64,000 nucleotides of DNA from Rhodococcus spelaei (lineage in GTDB: Bacteria > Actinomycetota > Actinomycetes > Mycobacteriales > Mycobacteriaceae), in the NCBI RefSeq assembly GCF_006704125.1, contig NZ_VIGH01000005.1, positions 62,001 to 126,000 of the forward strand. Direction: 5' to 3'. Shown piece by piece: positions 8,259 through 19,822 of the stretch (position 1 is its first letter; every line of letters begins with the position of its first letter). A program made the translations under genes and the position numbers. The notes below the pieces were generated by a model. The model was given only the letters and a program-made list of their open reading frames with translations, had not been told where the DNA came from and did no database searches.

Positions 8259-9563
8259 ATGAAACCAGCCGCGCCCCAAGTGTTGTCGGTGTTCGAGGCC
8301 GTCGCCGGCAGCTCGCTGCCGGTGCGGGTCCGCTGCTGGGACGGCTCGACCGCCGGACCGCCGTCCGCGCCGGTTGCCGTGGTCTTCCGACGTCGGCGCG
8401 CGCTACGCCGAATTCTCTGGTCACCCAACGAGCTCGGGCTGGCCCGCGCCTACGTCTCGGGCGACCTCGACGTCGAGGGTGACCTGTTCGCGCTGCTCGA
8501 CGGCCCCGACGTGATCGAGAAGGTCGCGCGGAAGGACCTGGGCGCCCTCGGCAGACACGCGATGGCACGCTCGGCGACGACCTTCCTGCGGCTCGGCGCG
8601 TTCGGGCCACCGCCGCGTCCGCCCGCACTCGAGGTGGTCCGGCGGCGAGGGGCCAAGCACAGCAAGGAACGTGACGCCGCGGTCGTCTCACACCACTACG
8701 ACGTCGGAAACGACTTCTACCGGCTGATTCTCGGGCCGTCGATGGTCTACTCGTGCGCCTACTGGGCGCGCGGGGAGGCCGGATCGCTCGAGGACGCCCA
8801 GTACGACAAGCTGGACCTGGTGTGCCGAAAGCTGGGGCTGCGGCCCGGCATGCGACTGCTCGACGTCGGCTGCGGCTGGGGGTCGATGGCGATCCACGCG
8901 GCGCGGCACTACGGGGTCTCGGTGGTCGGGGTGACGATCAGCCACGAGCAGGTCGACCTGGCTCGAGCCCGGGTCGGGGAGGCGGGGGTCGCGGACCGGG
9001 TCGAGATCCGGCTGCAGGACTACCGGGACGTCCACGACGGGCCGTACGACGCGATCTCGAGCATCGGCATGTCCGAGCACGTCGGCGACAGTCAGCTGAA
9101 CACCTACGCGGCCGACATGATGGCCCTGCTGCGGCCGGGGGGACGGCTGCTCAACCACGCGATCTCGTCGGTCGCGCCGCTGGAGGACTCCGCGCATTCG
9201 TCGCCGACCTTCACGGATCGCTACATCTTCCCAGACGGAGAACTGTTGCCGCTCAGCCGGGTTCTCGACGGCCTCGAACACGGGGGATTCGAGATCCGAG
9301 ACTGTGAGGGACTGCGCGAGCACTACGCGCTGACCCTTCGGCAGTGGGTCGCGAACCTGCAGCGGTCGTGGGACGAGGCGGTGCGCCTGGTCGGGTCGCC
9401 GCGGGCCCGCACCTGGCTGCTGTACCTGACGGCGAGCGCACTCGCGTTCGAGCGCGGCCGAATCGGCGTCAACCAGGTGCTCGCGGTCCGGCAGGGGGAG
9501 CGGGGGGTGAGCGGGCTGCCCCGCACTCGCGGGGAATGGCTCGGCCCGGACGACTCCGGTTGA
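8259..9563 (+). CDS. ufaA1: Cyclopropane-fatty-acid synthase-like methyltransferase
   Basis: A 434-residue SAM-dependent enzyme of the CFA synthase family. The SAM site LLDVGCGWGSMAIHAA lies near residue 205, preceded by VSHHYDVGNDFY, a family motif. The 200-residue N-terminal part is the extra domain of UfaA1-type proteins (M. tuberculosis Rv0447c, about 427 aa), linked to tuberculostearic acid-like branched lipids. The start at 8259 has GGGAGG upstream. A TAAAAT hexamer at 8228-8233 could be the -10. A DUF2156 membrane protein follows on the same strand. Confidence 0.85.
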   Translation: MKPAAPQVLSVFEAVAGSSLPVRVRCWDGSTAGPPSAPVAVVFRRRRALRRILWSPNELGLARAYVSGDLDVEGDLFALLDGPDVIEKVARKDLGALGRHAMARSATTFLRLGAFGPPPRPPALEVVRRRGAKHSKERDAAVVSHHYDVGNDFYRLILGPSMVYSCAYWARGEAGSLEDAQYDKLDLVCRKLGLRPGMRLLDVGCGWGSMAIHAARHYGVSVVGVTISHEQVDLARARVGEAGVADRVEIRLQDYRDVHDGPYDAISSIGMSEHVGDSQLNTYAADMMALLRPGGRLLNHAISSVAPLEDSAHSSPTFTDRYIFPDGELLPLSRVLDGLEHGGFEIRDCEGLREHYALTLRQWVANLQRSWDEAVRLVGSPRARTWLLYLTASALAFERGRIGVNQVLAVRQGERGVSGLPRTRGEWLGPDDSG

Positions 9564-9591
9564 GTGGCGGCCCGGAAATATTCTGTGGCAT

Positions 9592-11025
9592 ATGGCCGTT
9601 TCTCATGATGGTGTTACCTGGGTAACCGTCGGCAGTTCGGGAGGGAGGCGAGTGGCCGGGACACGAGATCGCGCAGCGGCATTCGATGTCGTCGGAACCA
9701 GCAGTCGGAACGCGAGGCCGAGTCACAACCTGGCGCACTACGCGGGGACGGTCGGGCTGCCGGCGATCGTGCTCGTCGTGCTCGCGGTCGGCACCGCCAA
9801 ACACTTCAACGGCCACCACCTCTGGATCTTCGCGCTCGCCGTCGCCGCGCTGTTCGTGGCCCGCGGGGTGCACCTGGGCCGGCCGGTCACCGCCGCCCAC
9901 ACCGCGACCGCCGCCGGGACGGTGCTCGCCGCGCTGTTGATCCAGGCGACCGGACACCCCGTGATCGCGCTGGCCACGCTCGCGCTCAGTGGGCTGGTGC
10001 TGATGTGGCCGACGTCGAGCCGACCGCAGCCGGAACGACTACCGAGCGTGCACGCGCTGGTCGACCGTACGGTCGCCGACCCGCTCGCCCCGTTCGCGAT
10101 GCACTCGCTCAAGAGCTACTTCTTCTCCGCGGACCAGTCGGCCGTGATCGGATACCACACCAGACTCGGGGTGGCGGTGGTCGGCGGCGACCCGATCGGC
10201 GATCCGGCGCACTATCCGGCGCTGGTGGCGCAGTTCCAGCAGTTCTGCCGGGACCGCGGCTGGCGGATCGTGGTACTCGGCGCCAGCGAGCACCGCCGCG
10301 ACCTGTGGGAAGCAGCGGTGTGGCCGCCGCTGCGCGCGGTGCCGATCGGCCGTGACGTGGTGGTCGAGGTCGGCTCCTTCGACATGGTCGGCAGGCGGTT
10401 CCGCAATCTCCGCCAGGCCGTCAGCCGCACCCGCAACGCCGGGTTGACCACCGAGGTGATCGCCGAGGCGAACCTGCCCGACGAACTGGCCGCGCAGCTG
10501 CGCGAGATCGCATCCCAGACGCACGGCGGGCAGGCCGAGCGGGGCTTCTCGATGATCCTCGACCACGCCCTCGACGGCCGCTACCCGGGCATGCTCATCG
10601 TCCTCGCCCGCGACCAGGACGGCGTCGTGCAGGGATTCCAGCGCTACGCGGTCGCCGGACGCGGCACCGAGATCAGCCTCGACGTCCCCTGGCGACGCAA
10701 GGGCGCGCCCAACGGTATCGACGAGCGGCTGAGTGTGGCGATGATCGACTACGCCCGCGACCACGGCGGCAAGCGCGTCTCGCTCGCCTTCGCGGCCTTC
10801 CCCGAACTGTTCGACGAGAAGGACCGCGGGTGGCTGCGGCAGGTGATGTTCAACGTCATCCACCTCGGTGACCCGCTCTTGGCGCTCGAATCGCTGTACC
10901 GCTACCTCAAGAAGTTCCACTCACTCGGCGACCGGCGCTACGCACTGCTGAGCTTCCGGATGCTGCCGATTGCCGCATTCGCGCTGCTCACGCTCGAGTT
11001 CGTGCCGCACCGCAAGACCGACTGA
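9592..11025 (+). CDS. DUF2156 lysylphosphatidylglycerol synthase-like protein
   Basis: A 477-residue protein with about four membrane helices between residues 50 and 140, followed by a soluble DUF2156 domain (about 150-450), the GNAT-like fold found at the C-terminus of aminoacyl-phosphatidylglycerol synthases. FFSADQSAVIGYHTRLGVAVVGGDPIGDP is the family core, here quoted only in part as its key run GVAVVGGDPIGDP. Fewer helices than MprF means it may not be a full flippase. TATTCT at 9579-9584 lies 7 nt before the ATG, giving a likely leaderless start; a GTG at 9652 is an alternative start. A role in membrane lipid modification is inferred. Confidence 0.75.
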   Translation: MAVSHDGVTWVTVGSSGGRRVAGTRDRAAAFDVVGTSSRNARPSHNLAHYAGTVGLPAIVLVVLAVGTAKHFNGHHLWIFALAVAALFVARGVHLGRPVTAAHTATAAGTVLAALLIQATGHPVIALATLALSGLVLMWPTSSRPQPERLPSVHALVDRTVADPLAPFAMHSLKSYFFSADQSAVIGYHTRLGVAVVGGDPIGDPAHYPALVAQFQQFCRDRGWRIVVLGASEHRRDLWEAAVWPPLRAVPIGRDVVVEVGSFDMVGRRFRNLRQAVSRTRNAGLTTEVIAEANLPDELAAQLREIASQTHGGQAERGFSMILDHALDGRYPGMLIVLARDQDGVVQGFQRYAVAGRGTEISLDVPWRRKGAPNGIDERLSVAMIDYARDHGGKRVSLAFAAFPELFDEKDRGWLRQVMFNVIHLGDPLLALESLYRYLKKFHSLGDRRYALLSFRMLPIAAFALLTLEFVPHRKTD

Positions 11026-11031
11026 CGCGTC

Positions 11032-11499
11032 TCACTCGACGGCCACGCGCACCAACTGCTGGTGCCGCAACGGGATCGGCGATTCCAACGCGATCGTCGT
11101 CGCGGACCGGAGCACGTGGGTGCCGTCCACGATCTCGTTGATCACCCGCTGCAGGTCGGCGTGGGTGCGCGCGACCACACGGATCAACACGTCGCCTACC
11201 CCGGTGATGGTGTGCGCCTCGAGCACCTCCGGGATCGCCGTCAGGTGTTCGACCACCGCGCCGTGCCCCTGACCCTGCGCGATCTCGAGCGTCGCGAACG
11301 CGGTCACCGGGAAGCCCAGCGCCGCGGCGTCGAGGGTGGGGGCGAGGTCGGCGATCACCCCGCTCCGTTCGAGTCGGGACAGTCGGGCCGCCGCGGTGCC
11401 GCGGGCCACGCCGAGCCGGCGCGAGGCTTCGAGCACCCCCACCCGCGGTTCGGCGTGCAGCAGGTCCAGCAGGTCGGCGTCCAGGCGGTCGATGCTCAT
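11032..11499 (-). CDS. AsnC/Lrp-family regulator, probably of hppD
   Basis: A 155-residue protein with an N-terminal HTH (VGVLEASRRLGVARGTAAARLSRLE) and a C-terminal RAM/AsnC ligand domain (TITGVGDVLIRVVARTHADLQ). Members bind amino acids or aromatic acids and act as octameric switches. The ATG at 11499 was chosen because GGGAG lies just upstream; an in-frame ATG at 11526 lacks a ribosome site and falls in the operator. It is divergent from 4-hydroxyphenylpyruvate dioxygenase, a tyrosine catabolic gene, so tyrosine, phenylalanine or hydroxyphenylpyruvate is a plausible ligand. Confidence 0.85.
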   Translation of the reverse strand: MSIDRLDADLLDLLHAEPRVGVLEASRRLGVARGTAAARLSRLERSGVIADLAPTLDAAALGFPVTAFATLEIAQGQGHGAVVEHLTAIPEVLEAHTITGVGDVLIRVVARTHADLQRVINEIVDGTHVLRSATTIALESPIPLRHQQLVRVAVE

Positions 11500-11517
11500 C
11501 GCTGCGCTCCCGGTTCT

Positions 11518-11536
11518 ACTGGTCATACTGTCCAGT
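11518..11536. promoter_or_regulatory. Palindrome, candidate AsnC/Lrp operator
   Basis: The 19-bp site reads ACTGG-n-CA-nnn-TG-n-CCAGT and is symmetric at all non-n positions. It lies 19 to 37 bp upstream of the chosen regulator start and about 92 bp upstream of hppD, where a shared operator would be expected. Confidence 0.5.
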
Positions 11537-11573
11537 CAAACTTCCGATACGGCAAGCATTCTGTACACAATGA

Positions 11574-12821
<1,248 letters not shown>

Positions 12822-12928
12822 GGAGTCCGCCGTGCGCCCGCGAACCGGACCGGCCGTGCGGCACCGTGACCCGATCGGTATTGGTTGCCCTGGCAAATGA
12901 TGCTCAGGTCGTGTTTCATCTGTGAACT

Positions 12929-13300
12929 ATGAGCACAGTCACCCGCGTCACCCGCATCGTCGCCGCCACCGCCGGATCCGTCGCTGTGCTGGCCGCCTCG
13001 GCCGCCATCGCGACCGCTGCCCCCGCGGTCCCGGGAGCCGAGCGGTTCACCCCGCTGGCAGACGGCTCGCACACCGAGTTCCTGGTCAACCCGGTCGTCA
13101 ACCAGGACGACCTGCTGAACACGAACAAGGACCTCACCACCATGCCGGACGTGCGGGCACACAGCATCGACGGCCGCAGCTACTCGTTCTACCGGCTGGT
13201 CGACGGGGTCCGGATCGGCATGGTCCGCATCAACGAGTTCTGCCTGCCGACCGGCGTCTGCCACGGCCTGATCATCGACAACCCGACGCCCGTCATCTGA
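12929..13300 (+). CDS. Small secreted protein, unknown
   Basis: A 123-residue protein with a signal peptide (about residues 1-31, cleavage near ATAAPA). The mature part of about 90 residues has two cysteines ([10 protein letters not shown]) that could form a disulfide, and no recognised domain. It stands alone between hppD and hemL on the plus strand. Secretion is well supported; function is unknown. Confidence 0.7.
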   Translation: MSTVTRVTRIVAATAGSVAVLAASAAIATAAPAVPGAERFTPLADGSHTEFLVNPVVNQDDLLNTNKDLTTMPDVRAHSIDGRSYSFYRLVDGVRIGMVRINEFCLPTGVCHGLIIDNPTPVI

Positions 13301-13442
13301 CCGGCGGGCCGTCGTTCGAGGACCGAAGCAGGATGAGATCGGTCACGATCGTCGGCCGTCACCGGTCGTTCCCGCAGGTCCGCCACGACCTCTCCTACAC
13401 CCTGTCGTTGTCAAGATCGTGGGAACTGGGACACTGGGGGCC

Positions 13443-14780
13443 GTGACTGTATCCACCGGCGCATCCGCGCAGCCTGCCGCGAAGTCTGCCCAGCTCTTCG
13501 AACGTGCCAGCGTGGTCATCCCCGGCGGAGTCAACTCCCCGGTTCGGGCCTTCGGCTCGGTCGGTGGTACCCCCCGCTTCATCGCCAGCGCGTCCGGCTG
13601 CACCCTCACCGACGTCGACGGCAACGACTACGTCGACCTGGTGTGCTCGTGGGGTCCGATGATCCTCGGGCACGCGCACCCGGCGGTGGTCGAGGCGGTG
13701 CGCGAGGCTGCCACCTCCGGGCTGTCCTTCGGTGCGCCCACCGAGGGCGAGGTGGAGCTCGCCGAGACGATCGTCGACCGAGTCGGTTCCGTCGACGCGG
13801 TGCGCCTCGTCAACTCGGGCACCGAGGCGACGATGAGCGCCGTGCGCCTCGCCCGCGGCTTCACCGGCCGCACCAAGATCGTCAAGTTCGCCGGCTGCTA
13901 CCACGGCCACGTCGACGCGCTGCTCGCCGAGGCGGGCTCGGGTCTGGCGACCTTCGGGTTGCCCACCTCGCCGGGTGTCACCGGTGCGCAGTCCTCCGAC
14001 ACCATCGTGCTGCCGTACAACGACCTCGACGCCGTCGCGCAGGTCTTCGCCGCGAACCCCGGTCAGATCGCCTGTGTGATCACCGAGGCCGCCGCGGGCA
14101 ACATGGGCGCGATCGCGCCGCTGCCCGGTTTCAACGAGGGCCTGCGCCGGCTGTGCACCGCGCACGACGCGCTGCTGATCATGGACGAGGTGATGACCGG
14201 TTTCCGGGTCAGCTCCGCCGGTTGGTACGGCCTCGACGGCGTCGCCGGCGACCTGACCACCTTCGGCAAGGTGATGAGCGGTGGCCTGCCCGCGGCCGCG
14301 TTCGGTGGCCGCGCCGACGTGATGTCGTACCTCGCGCCCGCCGGTCCCGTGTACCAGGCGGGAACCCTGTCCGGGAACCCCGTCGCCGTCGCTGCCGGGC
14401 TCGCCAGCCTGCGTGCCGCGGATCAGGGCGTGTACGACGCCCTCGAGCGCAACGCCGCGACTCTCGGCACACTGCTCGGTGACGCGCTCACCGAGGCGGG
14501 CGTCGAGCACCAGGTTCAATTTGCAGGCACCATGGTGAGCGTGTTCTTCGCCGACCGTCCCGTCACCGACTACGCGGCGGCGAAGGCCAGCGAGACGTGG
14601 CGGTTCCCCGCCTTCTTCCATGCACTGCTCACTCGTGGCGTGTACGCGCCACCGAGCGCCTACGAGGCGTGGTTCGTTTCGGCCGCCCTCGACGACGCGG
14701 CGTTCGACCGCATCGCCGACGCGCTGCCGCATGCCGCGCGCGCAGCCGCCGCGGCGACCGCGCCGGCCGCGACCAGTTAG
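13443..14780 (+). CDS. hemL: Glutamate-1-semialdehyde 2,1-aminomutase
   Basis: A 445-residue PLP enzyme that makes 5-aminolevulinate from glutamate-1-semialdehyde (C5 pathway). The PLP lysine is Lys276 in [10 protein letters not shown], and the family signature [12 protein letters not shown] is present. I chose the GTG at 13443, with a GGGGG run just upstream; an in-frame GTG at 13419 would add eight residues. The stop is followed after 56 nt by the phosphoglycerate-mutase gene, starting the block hemL-PGM-resA-ccdA-resB-ccsB conserved in mycobacteria. Confidence 0.95.
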   Translation: MTVSTGASAQPAAKSAQLFERASVVIPGGVNSPVRAFGSVGGTPRFIASASGCTLTDVDGNDYVDLVCSWGPMILGHAHPAVVEAVREAATSGLSFGAPTEGEVELAETIVDRVGSVDAVRLVNSGTEATMSAVRLARGFTGRTKIVKFAGCYHGHVDALLAEAGSGLATFGLPTSPGVTGAQSSDTIVLPYNDLDAVAQVFAANPGQIACVITEAAAGNMGAIAPLPGFNEGLRRLCTAHDALLIMDEVMTGFRVSSAGWYGLDGVAGDLTTFGKVMSGGLPAAAFGGRADVMSYLAPAGPVYQAGTLSGNPVAVAAGLASLRAADQGVYDALERNAATLGTLLGDALTEAGVEHQVQFAGTMVSVFFADRPVTDYAAAKASETWRFPAFFHALLTRGVYAPPSAYEAWFVSAALDDAAFDRIADALPHAARAAAAATAPAATS

Positions 14781-14836
14781 ATCAGCACGACCCCGCCCAG
14801 AGACCTCCCGCCCCTGAAGCTCCCGGAGCAGACCAC

Positions 14837-15505
14837 GTGACCAGCCCTCAGCAGACGCCGCCCGCCGACCCGGCCGAATCCCGCACCATCGTGCACGTTC
14901 TCCGGCACGGCGAGGTGCACAACCCGAAGGGGATCCTGTACGGCAGGCTCCCCGGCTACCGGCTGTCCGTTGCCGGCCAGGCGCAAGCCCGCACCGTCGC
15001 CTCCGTGCTCGCGGGCCACGACATCACCCACGTCGTCGCCTCGCCCCTGCAGCGGGCACAGGAGACCGCGACACCGATCGCGGCCGAGCACGGTCTGACG
15101 CTGGCCACCGACGACAACCTGATCGAGGCGGGCAACGAGTTCGAGGGCCTCAAGGTCTCGGTCGGTGACGGGGCCCTGCGCAGGCCGCGGCACTGGTGGA
15201 AGCTGCGTGACCCGTTCACGCCGTCCTGGGGCGAGCCGTACCTGCAGATCGCGCACCGGATGCTCGCCGCCGTCAATGCGGCCCGCGTCGCGGCGGTCGG
15301 GCACGAGGCCGTCTGCGTGAGCCATCAGCTGCCCGTGTGGACGCTGCGCCGGTTCCTGCAGGGCGAGCGGCTCTGGCACGACCCGCGGCATCGTCAGTGC
15401 GGACTCGCCTCGCTGACCTCGCTGGTGTACGAGGGCGACACCCTCGTCGACATCGTCTACTCGGAGCCCGCCGGCGCGTCCGATCCGAGGGTGACCGGGG
15501 CATGA
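14837..15505 (+). CDS. Histidine phosphatase (phosphoglycerate mutase family)
   Basis: A 222-residue branch-1 histidine phosphatase. The phospho-acceptor motif LRHGE has His24, and the second catalytic histidine is probably in AAVGHEAVCVSH near residue 155. It lacks the full features of glycolytic mutases, so a broad phosphatase role is more likely than glycolysis. It sits in the hemL-ccs operon, as does M. tuberculosis Rv0525. The GTG at 14837 was chosen because residues upstream are hemL-overlapping and non-conserved. Its TGA overlaps the next ATG. Confidence 0.85.
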   Translation: MTSPQQTPPADPAESRTIVHVLRHGEVHNPKGILYGRLPGYRLSVAGQAQARTVASVLAGHDITHVVASPLQRAQETATPIAAEHGLTLATDDNLIEAGNEFEGLKVSVGDGALRRPRHWWKLRDPFTPSWGEPYLQIAHRMLAAVNAARVAAVGHEAVCVSHQLPVWTLRRFLQGERLWHDPRHRQCGLASLTSLVYEGDTLVDIVYSEPAGASDPRVTGA

Positions 15506-16113
15506 GGCGTTTCGCGGCCGTACCTCGTGCGCTGGCGGGGGTGACGGCGGTCCTGGCGACCGTCGCGCTCGTGGCCGCCTGCGGCACCGGTTCGGACGCC
15601 GTCGCGCAGGGTGGCACCTTCGACTTCGTCTCGCCGGGCGGCAAGACGGAGATCTTCTACGACCCGCCGAGCTCGCGCGGCACCCTCGGCGAGCTGTCCG
15701 GACCCGACGTCATGGTCGACGGCCAGACCACCTCGCTCGCCGACTTCACCGGCAAGGTCGTCGTGGTGAACCTGTGGGGCCAGTGGTGCGGGCCCTGCCG
15801 CGGTGAGGCCGACGCCCTGGAGACGGTGTACGAGAACACCAAGGATCAGGGCGTGGCGTTCCTCGGCATCAACGTCAAGGACTACCAGCAGCAGAAGGCC
15901 CAGGACTTCATCGTCAACAACAAGGTCGGCTACCCGTCGATCTACGACCCGTCGATGCGTACCCTGACCGCCCTCGGCGGCAACTTCCCGACCAGCGTCA
16001 TCCCGTCCACCCTGGTTCTCGACCGGGAGCATCGGGTGGCCGCGGTGTTCCTCAAGGCACTGCTCGCCGAGGACCTGCAGCCTGTGGTGGAGAGGGTCGC
16101 GCGAGAACAGTGA
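15502..16113 (+). CDS. Thioredoxin-like lipoprotein (ResA/CcsX type)
   Basis: A 203-residue TlpA-like protein. The N-terminus has a lipobox LVAAC with Cys27, so it should be anchored on the outer face of the membrane. The redox site is WCGPC at residues 95-99. It reduces apocytochrome c haem-binding cysteines, taking electrons from CcdA. The start overlaps the mutase stop (ATGA) and its stop overlaps ccdA (GTGA). Confidence 0.92.
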   Translation: MRRFAAVPRALAGVTAVLATVALVAACGTGSDAVAQGGTFDFVSPGGKTEIFYDPPSSRGTLGELSGPDVMVDGQTTSLADFTGKVVVVNLWGQWCGPCRGEADALETVYENTKDQGVAFLGINVKDYQQQKAQDFIVNNKVGYPSIYDPSMRTLTALGGNFPTSVIPSTLVLDREHRVAAVFLKALLAEDLQPVVERVAREQ

Positions 16114-16931
16114 GTACCGCAACCCTCGCAGCCGGCATAGGCGAGAGCTTCCAGAACACCGCCGCGACCGGACCGCTGCTGCTCGCGCTCGGTGCCTGCC
16201 TGCTCGCCGGACTGGTGTCGTTCGCCTCGCCGTGTGTGGTGCCGCTGGTCCCCGGCTACCTGTCGTACCTGGCCGGCATCGTCGGCGCCGACGCCCCCGC
16301 GGTCACCGCGGCCGAGGCATCGGTGCGCACCGAAACCAGGACCGCGCGGGTGCGGGTCGCAGGCGCGGCGGGACTGTTCGTGCTCGGCTTCACCGTGGTC
16401 TTCGTGCTCGCGACGGTGTCGGTGTTCGGCCTGATCTCGGCGTTGACGGTGAACCGGGAGGTGTTCCAGCGCATCGGCGGCGTCGTCACCATCGCGATGG
16501 GTCTGGTGTTCATCGGCCTGGTGCCCGCGCTGCAGCGGGACGTCCGGTTCGAGCCGCGCCGGGTGTCGGGTCTGATCGGGGCACCGATGCTGGGCGCCGT
16601 GTTCGGCCTTGGCTGGACACCGTGCCTCGGCCCGACGCTGGCCGGGGTGCTCTCGGTCGCGGCGGGCACCGAAGGCGCGACCGCGGCGCGCGGGGTGGCG
16701 CTGATCGTGGCGTACTGCCTCGGTCTCGGCCTGCCGTTCGTGATTCTGGCGTTCGGGTCGGTGAGCGCACTGAGGGGCGTCGGCTGGCTGCGGCGCAACG
16801 CCCGGCTGATTCAGGTCTTCGGTGGCGTGATGCTGGTGGCGGTGGGTCTGGCCCTGGTCACCGGCGTGTGGGACAGCTTTGTCGGATGGGTTCGTGACGC
16901 GTTCATCTCGGAGGTGACGTTGCCGATATGA
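16110..16931 (+). CDS. ccdA: Cytochrome c biogenesis thiol transporter CcdA
   Basis: A 273-residue inner-membrane protein with about six helices. The two redox cysteines are Cys42 in [13 protein letters not shown] and Cys172 in [10 protein letters not shown]. It carries reducing equivalents from cytosolic thioredoxin across the membrane to the ResA-like protein encoded just upstream. Starts and stops overlap on both sides, giving a tightly coupled operon. Confidence 0.95.
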   Translation: MSTATLAAGIGESFQNTAATGPLLLALGACLLAGLVSFASPCVVPLVPGYLSYLAGIVGADAPAVTAAEASVRTETRTARVRVAGAAGLFVLGFTVVFVLATVSVFGLISALTVNREVFQRIGGVVTIAMGLVFIGLVPALQRDVRFEPRRVSGLIGAPMLGAVFGLGWTPCLGPTLAGVLSVAAGTEGATAARGVALIVAYCLGLGLPFVILAFGSVSALRGVGWLRRNARLIQVFGGVMLVAVGLALVTGVWDSFVGWVRDAFISEVTLPI

Positions 16932-18640
16932 CGGTCAACGAAGAGCAAACTGTGACCGACGGCCCCGCCGCGCCGACCCCGCCGCCGCGGCAGTCCGTCG
17001 GCGGCCGGGCGGTGGCGCTGGTACGCAACACCTGGCGCGGACTGACCTCCATGCGGACGGCGCTGGTGCTGCTGTTCCTGCTGGCCTTCGCGGCCATCCC
17101 CGGTGCACTGCTGCCGCAGCGGAGCCTGAACGCGGGCAAGGTCGACGAGTACATCGCGAACCGGTCCACGCTCGGACCGCTGATGGACAAGCTCGAACTG
17201 TTCGACGTGTTCGGCAGCTTCTGGTTCACCGCCATCTACGTGTTGCTGTTCATCTCGCTGGTCGGCTGCATCACGCCGCGCTGCTGGGAGCACTTCCAGG
17301 CACTGCGCACCAAGCCGGTGGCCGCGCCGCGCAACCTGTCCCGACTGCCTCATCACGCCGATGCGACGGTCGTCGCCGAGCCCGAGGCCGTCGCCGAGGC
17401 CGTCCGCTCGAGGCTGCGGGGCTGGAAGACGGTCACCCGCAGCGGCGACGAGCTGCGCGCGGGCAAGCCGGGCGAGATCACGGTCTCCGCAGAGAAGGGG
17501 TACCTGCGCGAGGCGGGCAACCTGGTGTTCCACTTGTCGCTGGTGGGCCTGCTCGCCGCGATCGCGATCGGCAAGCTGTTCAGCTACGAGGGCAACGTCA
17601 TCGTCATCGCGGACGACGGCCCGGGCATCTGCACCACCTCGCCCGCGGTGTTCGACTCGTTCCGCGCAGGCAACGTCGAGGACGGCACCGGCATGGCCCC
17701 GCTGTGCGTGCGGGTCAAGGACTTCAAGGCCGACTACCTGGACAACGGACAGGCCCAGATGTTCACGTCGAACATCGAGTACCAGTCCGGCGACGACATC
17801 GCGTCGAACACCTGGCGCAGCGACCAGCTGCAGGTCAACCATCCGCTGCGGGTCGCGGGCGACCGCGTCTACCTGCAGGGACACGGGTTCGCACCGACCT
17901 TCACCGTGACCTTCCCGAACGGCGAGACCCGCACCGAGACCCTGCAGTGGCGGCCGGACGACGCGACGACCTTCCTCTCCAGCGGCGCCATGCGTTTCGA
18001 CCCGCCGGGCGGGATGTACCCGGACTCCGCGGAGCGCCGCAAGAACCAGATCGCCCTCGAAGGGCTGTTCGCGCCGACCGCGCTGATGCACGGCAACCTG
18101 CTCTCGTCGAGCTACCCGGCGATGCGGGATCCGGCGGTCGCGATCGACATCTACAAGGGTGACACCGGACTCGACACCGGGCTGCCGCAGTCGATCTTCT
18201 CGCTGAGCAAGGAACTGGTGAACCAGGGCCGGCTGACCAAGCAGGACCGCGTCAACCTGCGGCCGGGCGAGAGTTCCACGCTGGCGGACGGCACCCAGGT
18301 CCGGTTCGACGGCGCCGAGGAGTTCGTGAACCTGCAGGTCTCGCACGACCCGGCGCAGGGGTGGGTGCTGGTGTTCGCGCTCACGATGATGGCCGGACTG
18401 CTGGTGTCGCTGGTGATCAAGCGCCGGCGGATCTGGGTGCGGGTGTACCCCGCCCCGGAAGATGTCGACACCGTGTCGGATACATTGGACCCGCAGCGAC
18501 GACGTACCGTAGTAGAGCTGGGTGGGCTCGCCCGCACCGACCAGGCCGGTTGGGGCGACGAGTTCGACCGGCTCTCCAGCCGCCTGATCGGTGAACTCGA
18601 TTCCGGTTCCGATCAGTCGACCCCGCAGAACCGCGCCTGA
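16928..18640 (+). CDS. resB: Cytochrome c biogenesis protein ResB
   Basis: A 570-residue membrane protein, half of the System II haem lyase. Three helices cluster near residues 40-60, 90-115 and 195-215, then comes a large extracytoplasmic domain of about 250 residues and a final helix near 480-500. The motif [25 protein letters not shown] marks the ResB N-terminal region (key part [15 protein letters not shown]). ccsB follows after 16 nt. Confidence 0.95.
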   Translation: MTVNEEQTVTDGPAAPTPPPRQSVGGRAVALVRNTWRGLTSMRTALVLLFLLAFAAIPGALLPQRSLNAGKVDEYIANRSTLGPLMDKLELFDVFGSFWFTAIYVLLFISLVGCITPRCWEHFQALRTKPVAAPRNLSRLPHHADATVVAEPEAVAEAVRSRLRGWKTVTRSGDELRAGKPGEITVSAEKGYLREAGNLVFHLSLVGLLAAIAIGKLFSYEGNVIVIADDGPGICTTSPAVFDSFRAGNVEDGTGMAPLCVRVKDFKADYLDNGQAQMFTSNIEYQSGDDIASNTWRSDQLQVNHPLRVAGDRVYLQGHGFAPTFTVTFPNGETRTETLQWRPDDATTFLSSGAMRFDPPGGMYPDSAERRKNQIALEGLFAPTALMHGNLLSSSYPAMRDPAVAIDIYKGDTGLDTGLPQSIFSLSKELVNQGRLTKQDRVNLRPGESSTLADGTQVRFDGAEEFVNLQVSHDPAQGWVLVFALTMMAGLLVSLVIKRRRIWVRVYPAPEDVDTVSDTLDPQRRRTVVELGGLARTDQAGWGDEFDRLSSRLIGELDSGSDQSTPQNRA

Positions 18641-18656
18641 GCGCAGGAGACACACG

Positions 18657-19640
18657 ATGCCGATCAACGAAACCCTGGCTCGCTACAGCGACCTGGCGTT
18701 CGAGTCCTCGTTCGCGATCTACGTGCTGGCCTTCGTGCTGCTGATCGCGCAGTACGCGACCACCCGCGCGGACGCGGTGGCCCAGCGCGAGGCGCGCGAA
18801 CTCGTCGGTGCGGGCGGCCCCGCCCCGGGCCCGAGTGCCGCGGTGCCGGGCCGAGTGGTCGAGCAGCCGCGCAAGCCCTGGTCGGAGCGGTTCGGCAACA
18901 TGGCGATGGCCATCCTGGTCGTCGGCGTCGCGCTCCAGGTCGCGGCGATCGTGTTGCGCGGCTTCGCCACCGAGCGGTTCCCGCTGGGCAACATGTACGA
19001 GTTCGTCACCATGGCGACCGCCGCCGCGATGGTGGTCGGACTGATCGCGCTGCGCAGCCAGACCTACCGGTCGCTGTGGGTGTACGTGCTGGTCGTGGTC
19101 ATTCCGCTGATGTTCCTGGCGGCCACCGTGCTCTATGCCGACGCCGCGCCCGTGGTGCCCGCGCTCCGGTCGTACTGGCTGCCGATCCACGTCACGATCG
19201 TGGCCACCGGCAGTGGGATCTTCCTGGTCTCCGGCGTCGCCAGCCTGATGTTCCTGCTCCGGATCCGGCAGCCGCAGGGCGAGGAGAGCGGCGGCTTCTG
19301 GGGCAAGCTCGCCTCCCGGCTGCCCGACGCGCAGACCCTCGACCGGCTCGCCTACAAGACCACGATCATCGCGTTCCCGCTGTTCGGTGCGGGCGTGATC
19401 CTCGGTGCGATCTGGGCGGAGGCCGCCTGGGGCAGGTTCTGGGGTTGGGACCCCAAGGAGACGGTGTCCTTCATCGCGTGGGTCATCTACGCCGCCTACC
19501 TGCACGCGCGCGCCACCTCGGGATGGCGGAACACCCGCGCGGCGTGGATCAACATCGCAGGCTTCGTTGCGATGCTGTTCAATCTGTTCATCATCAATAT
19601 GGTCGTCTCGGGCCTGCATTCCTACGCCGGCCTGAGCTGA
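18657..19640 (+). CDS. ccsB: Cytochrome c biogenesis haem-handling protein CcsB/CcsA
   Basis: A 327-residue membrane protein with about eight helices. The haem-handling tryptophan-rich motif appears as WGRFWGWDPKE, followed by helix-borne histidines (YLHARAT). With ResB it moves haem outward and joins it to apocytochrome c. The ATG at 18657 has GGAGA upstream and was chosen over an upstream start inside resB. It ends the operon. Confidence 0.95.
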   Translation: MPINETLARYSDLAFESSFAIYVLAFVLLIAQYATTRADAVAQREARELVGAGGPAPGPSAAVPGRVVEQPRKPWSERFGNMAMAILVVGVALQVAAIVLRGFATERFPLGNMYEFVTMATAAAMVVGLIALRSQTYRSLWVYVLVVVIPLMFLAATVLYADAAPVVPALRSYWLPIHVTIVATGSGIFLVSGVASLMFLLRIRQPQGEESGGFWGKLASRLPDAQTLDRLAYKTTIIAFPLFGAGVILGAIWAEAAWGRFWGWDPKETVSFIAWVIYAAYLHARATSGWRNTRAAWINIAGFVAMLFNLFIINMVVSGLHSYAGLS

Positions 19641-19738
19641 TTCCTGCGCCCCGACCGCGGGCCGGATCGTTACCGTTCCCGTTGCTGCCGGTGGTCAGGT
19701 CACGCGCAGATTGCGGAACCGTAGCCAAGGTCTCCGAA

Positions 19739-19767
19739 GGTCACGGAACTGTGGCGGAGTTGTGACC
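19739..19767. promoter_or_regulatory. Inverted repeat upstream of PBP-like gene
   Basis: GGTCAC (19739-19744) and GTGACC (19762-19767) are perfect 6-bp arms with a 17-nt spacer. They lie in the 182-nt spacer between ccsB and the PBP-like gene, in front of a GATGAT hexamer (19811-19816) that could serve as -10. The binder is not known. Confidence 0.3.
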
Positions 19768-19822
19768 ACTTCGGGAGTCCGGTCGCCCGACATTGTCGCC
19801 GCCCGTACCCGATGATCGATAC

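Noticed and set aside
19681-19822. MtrA- or CRP-like boxes before the PBP-like gene
   Set aside because: The GTTACC and GTGACC words do not occur in the required tandem spacing, so only the simple inverted repeat was kept.
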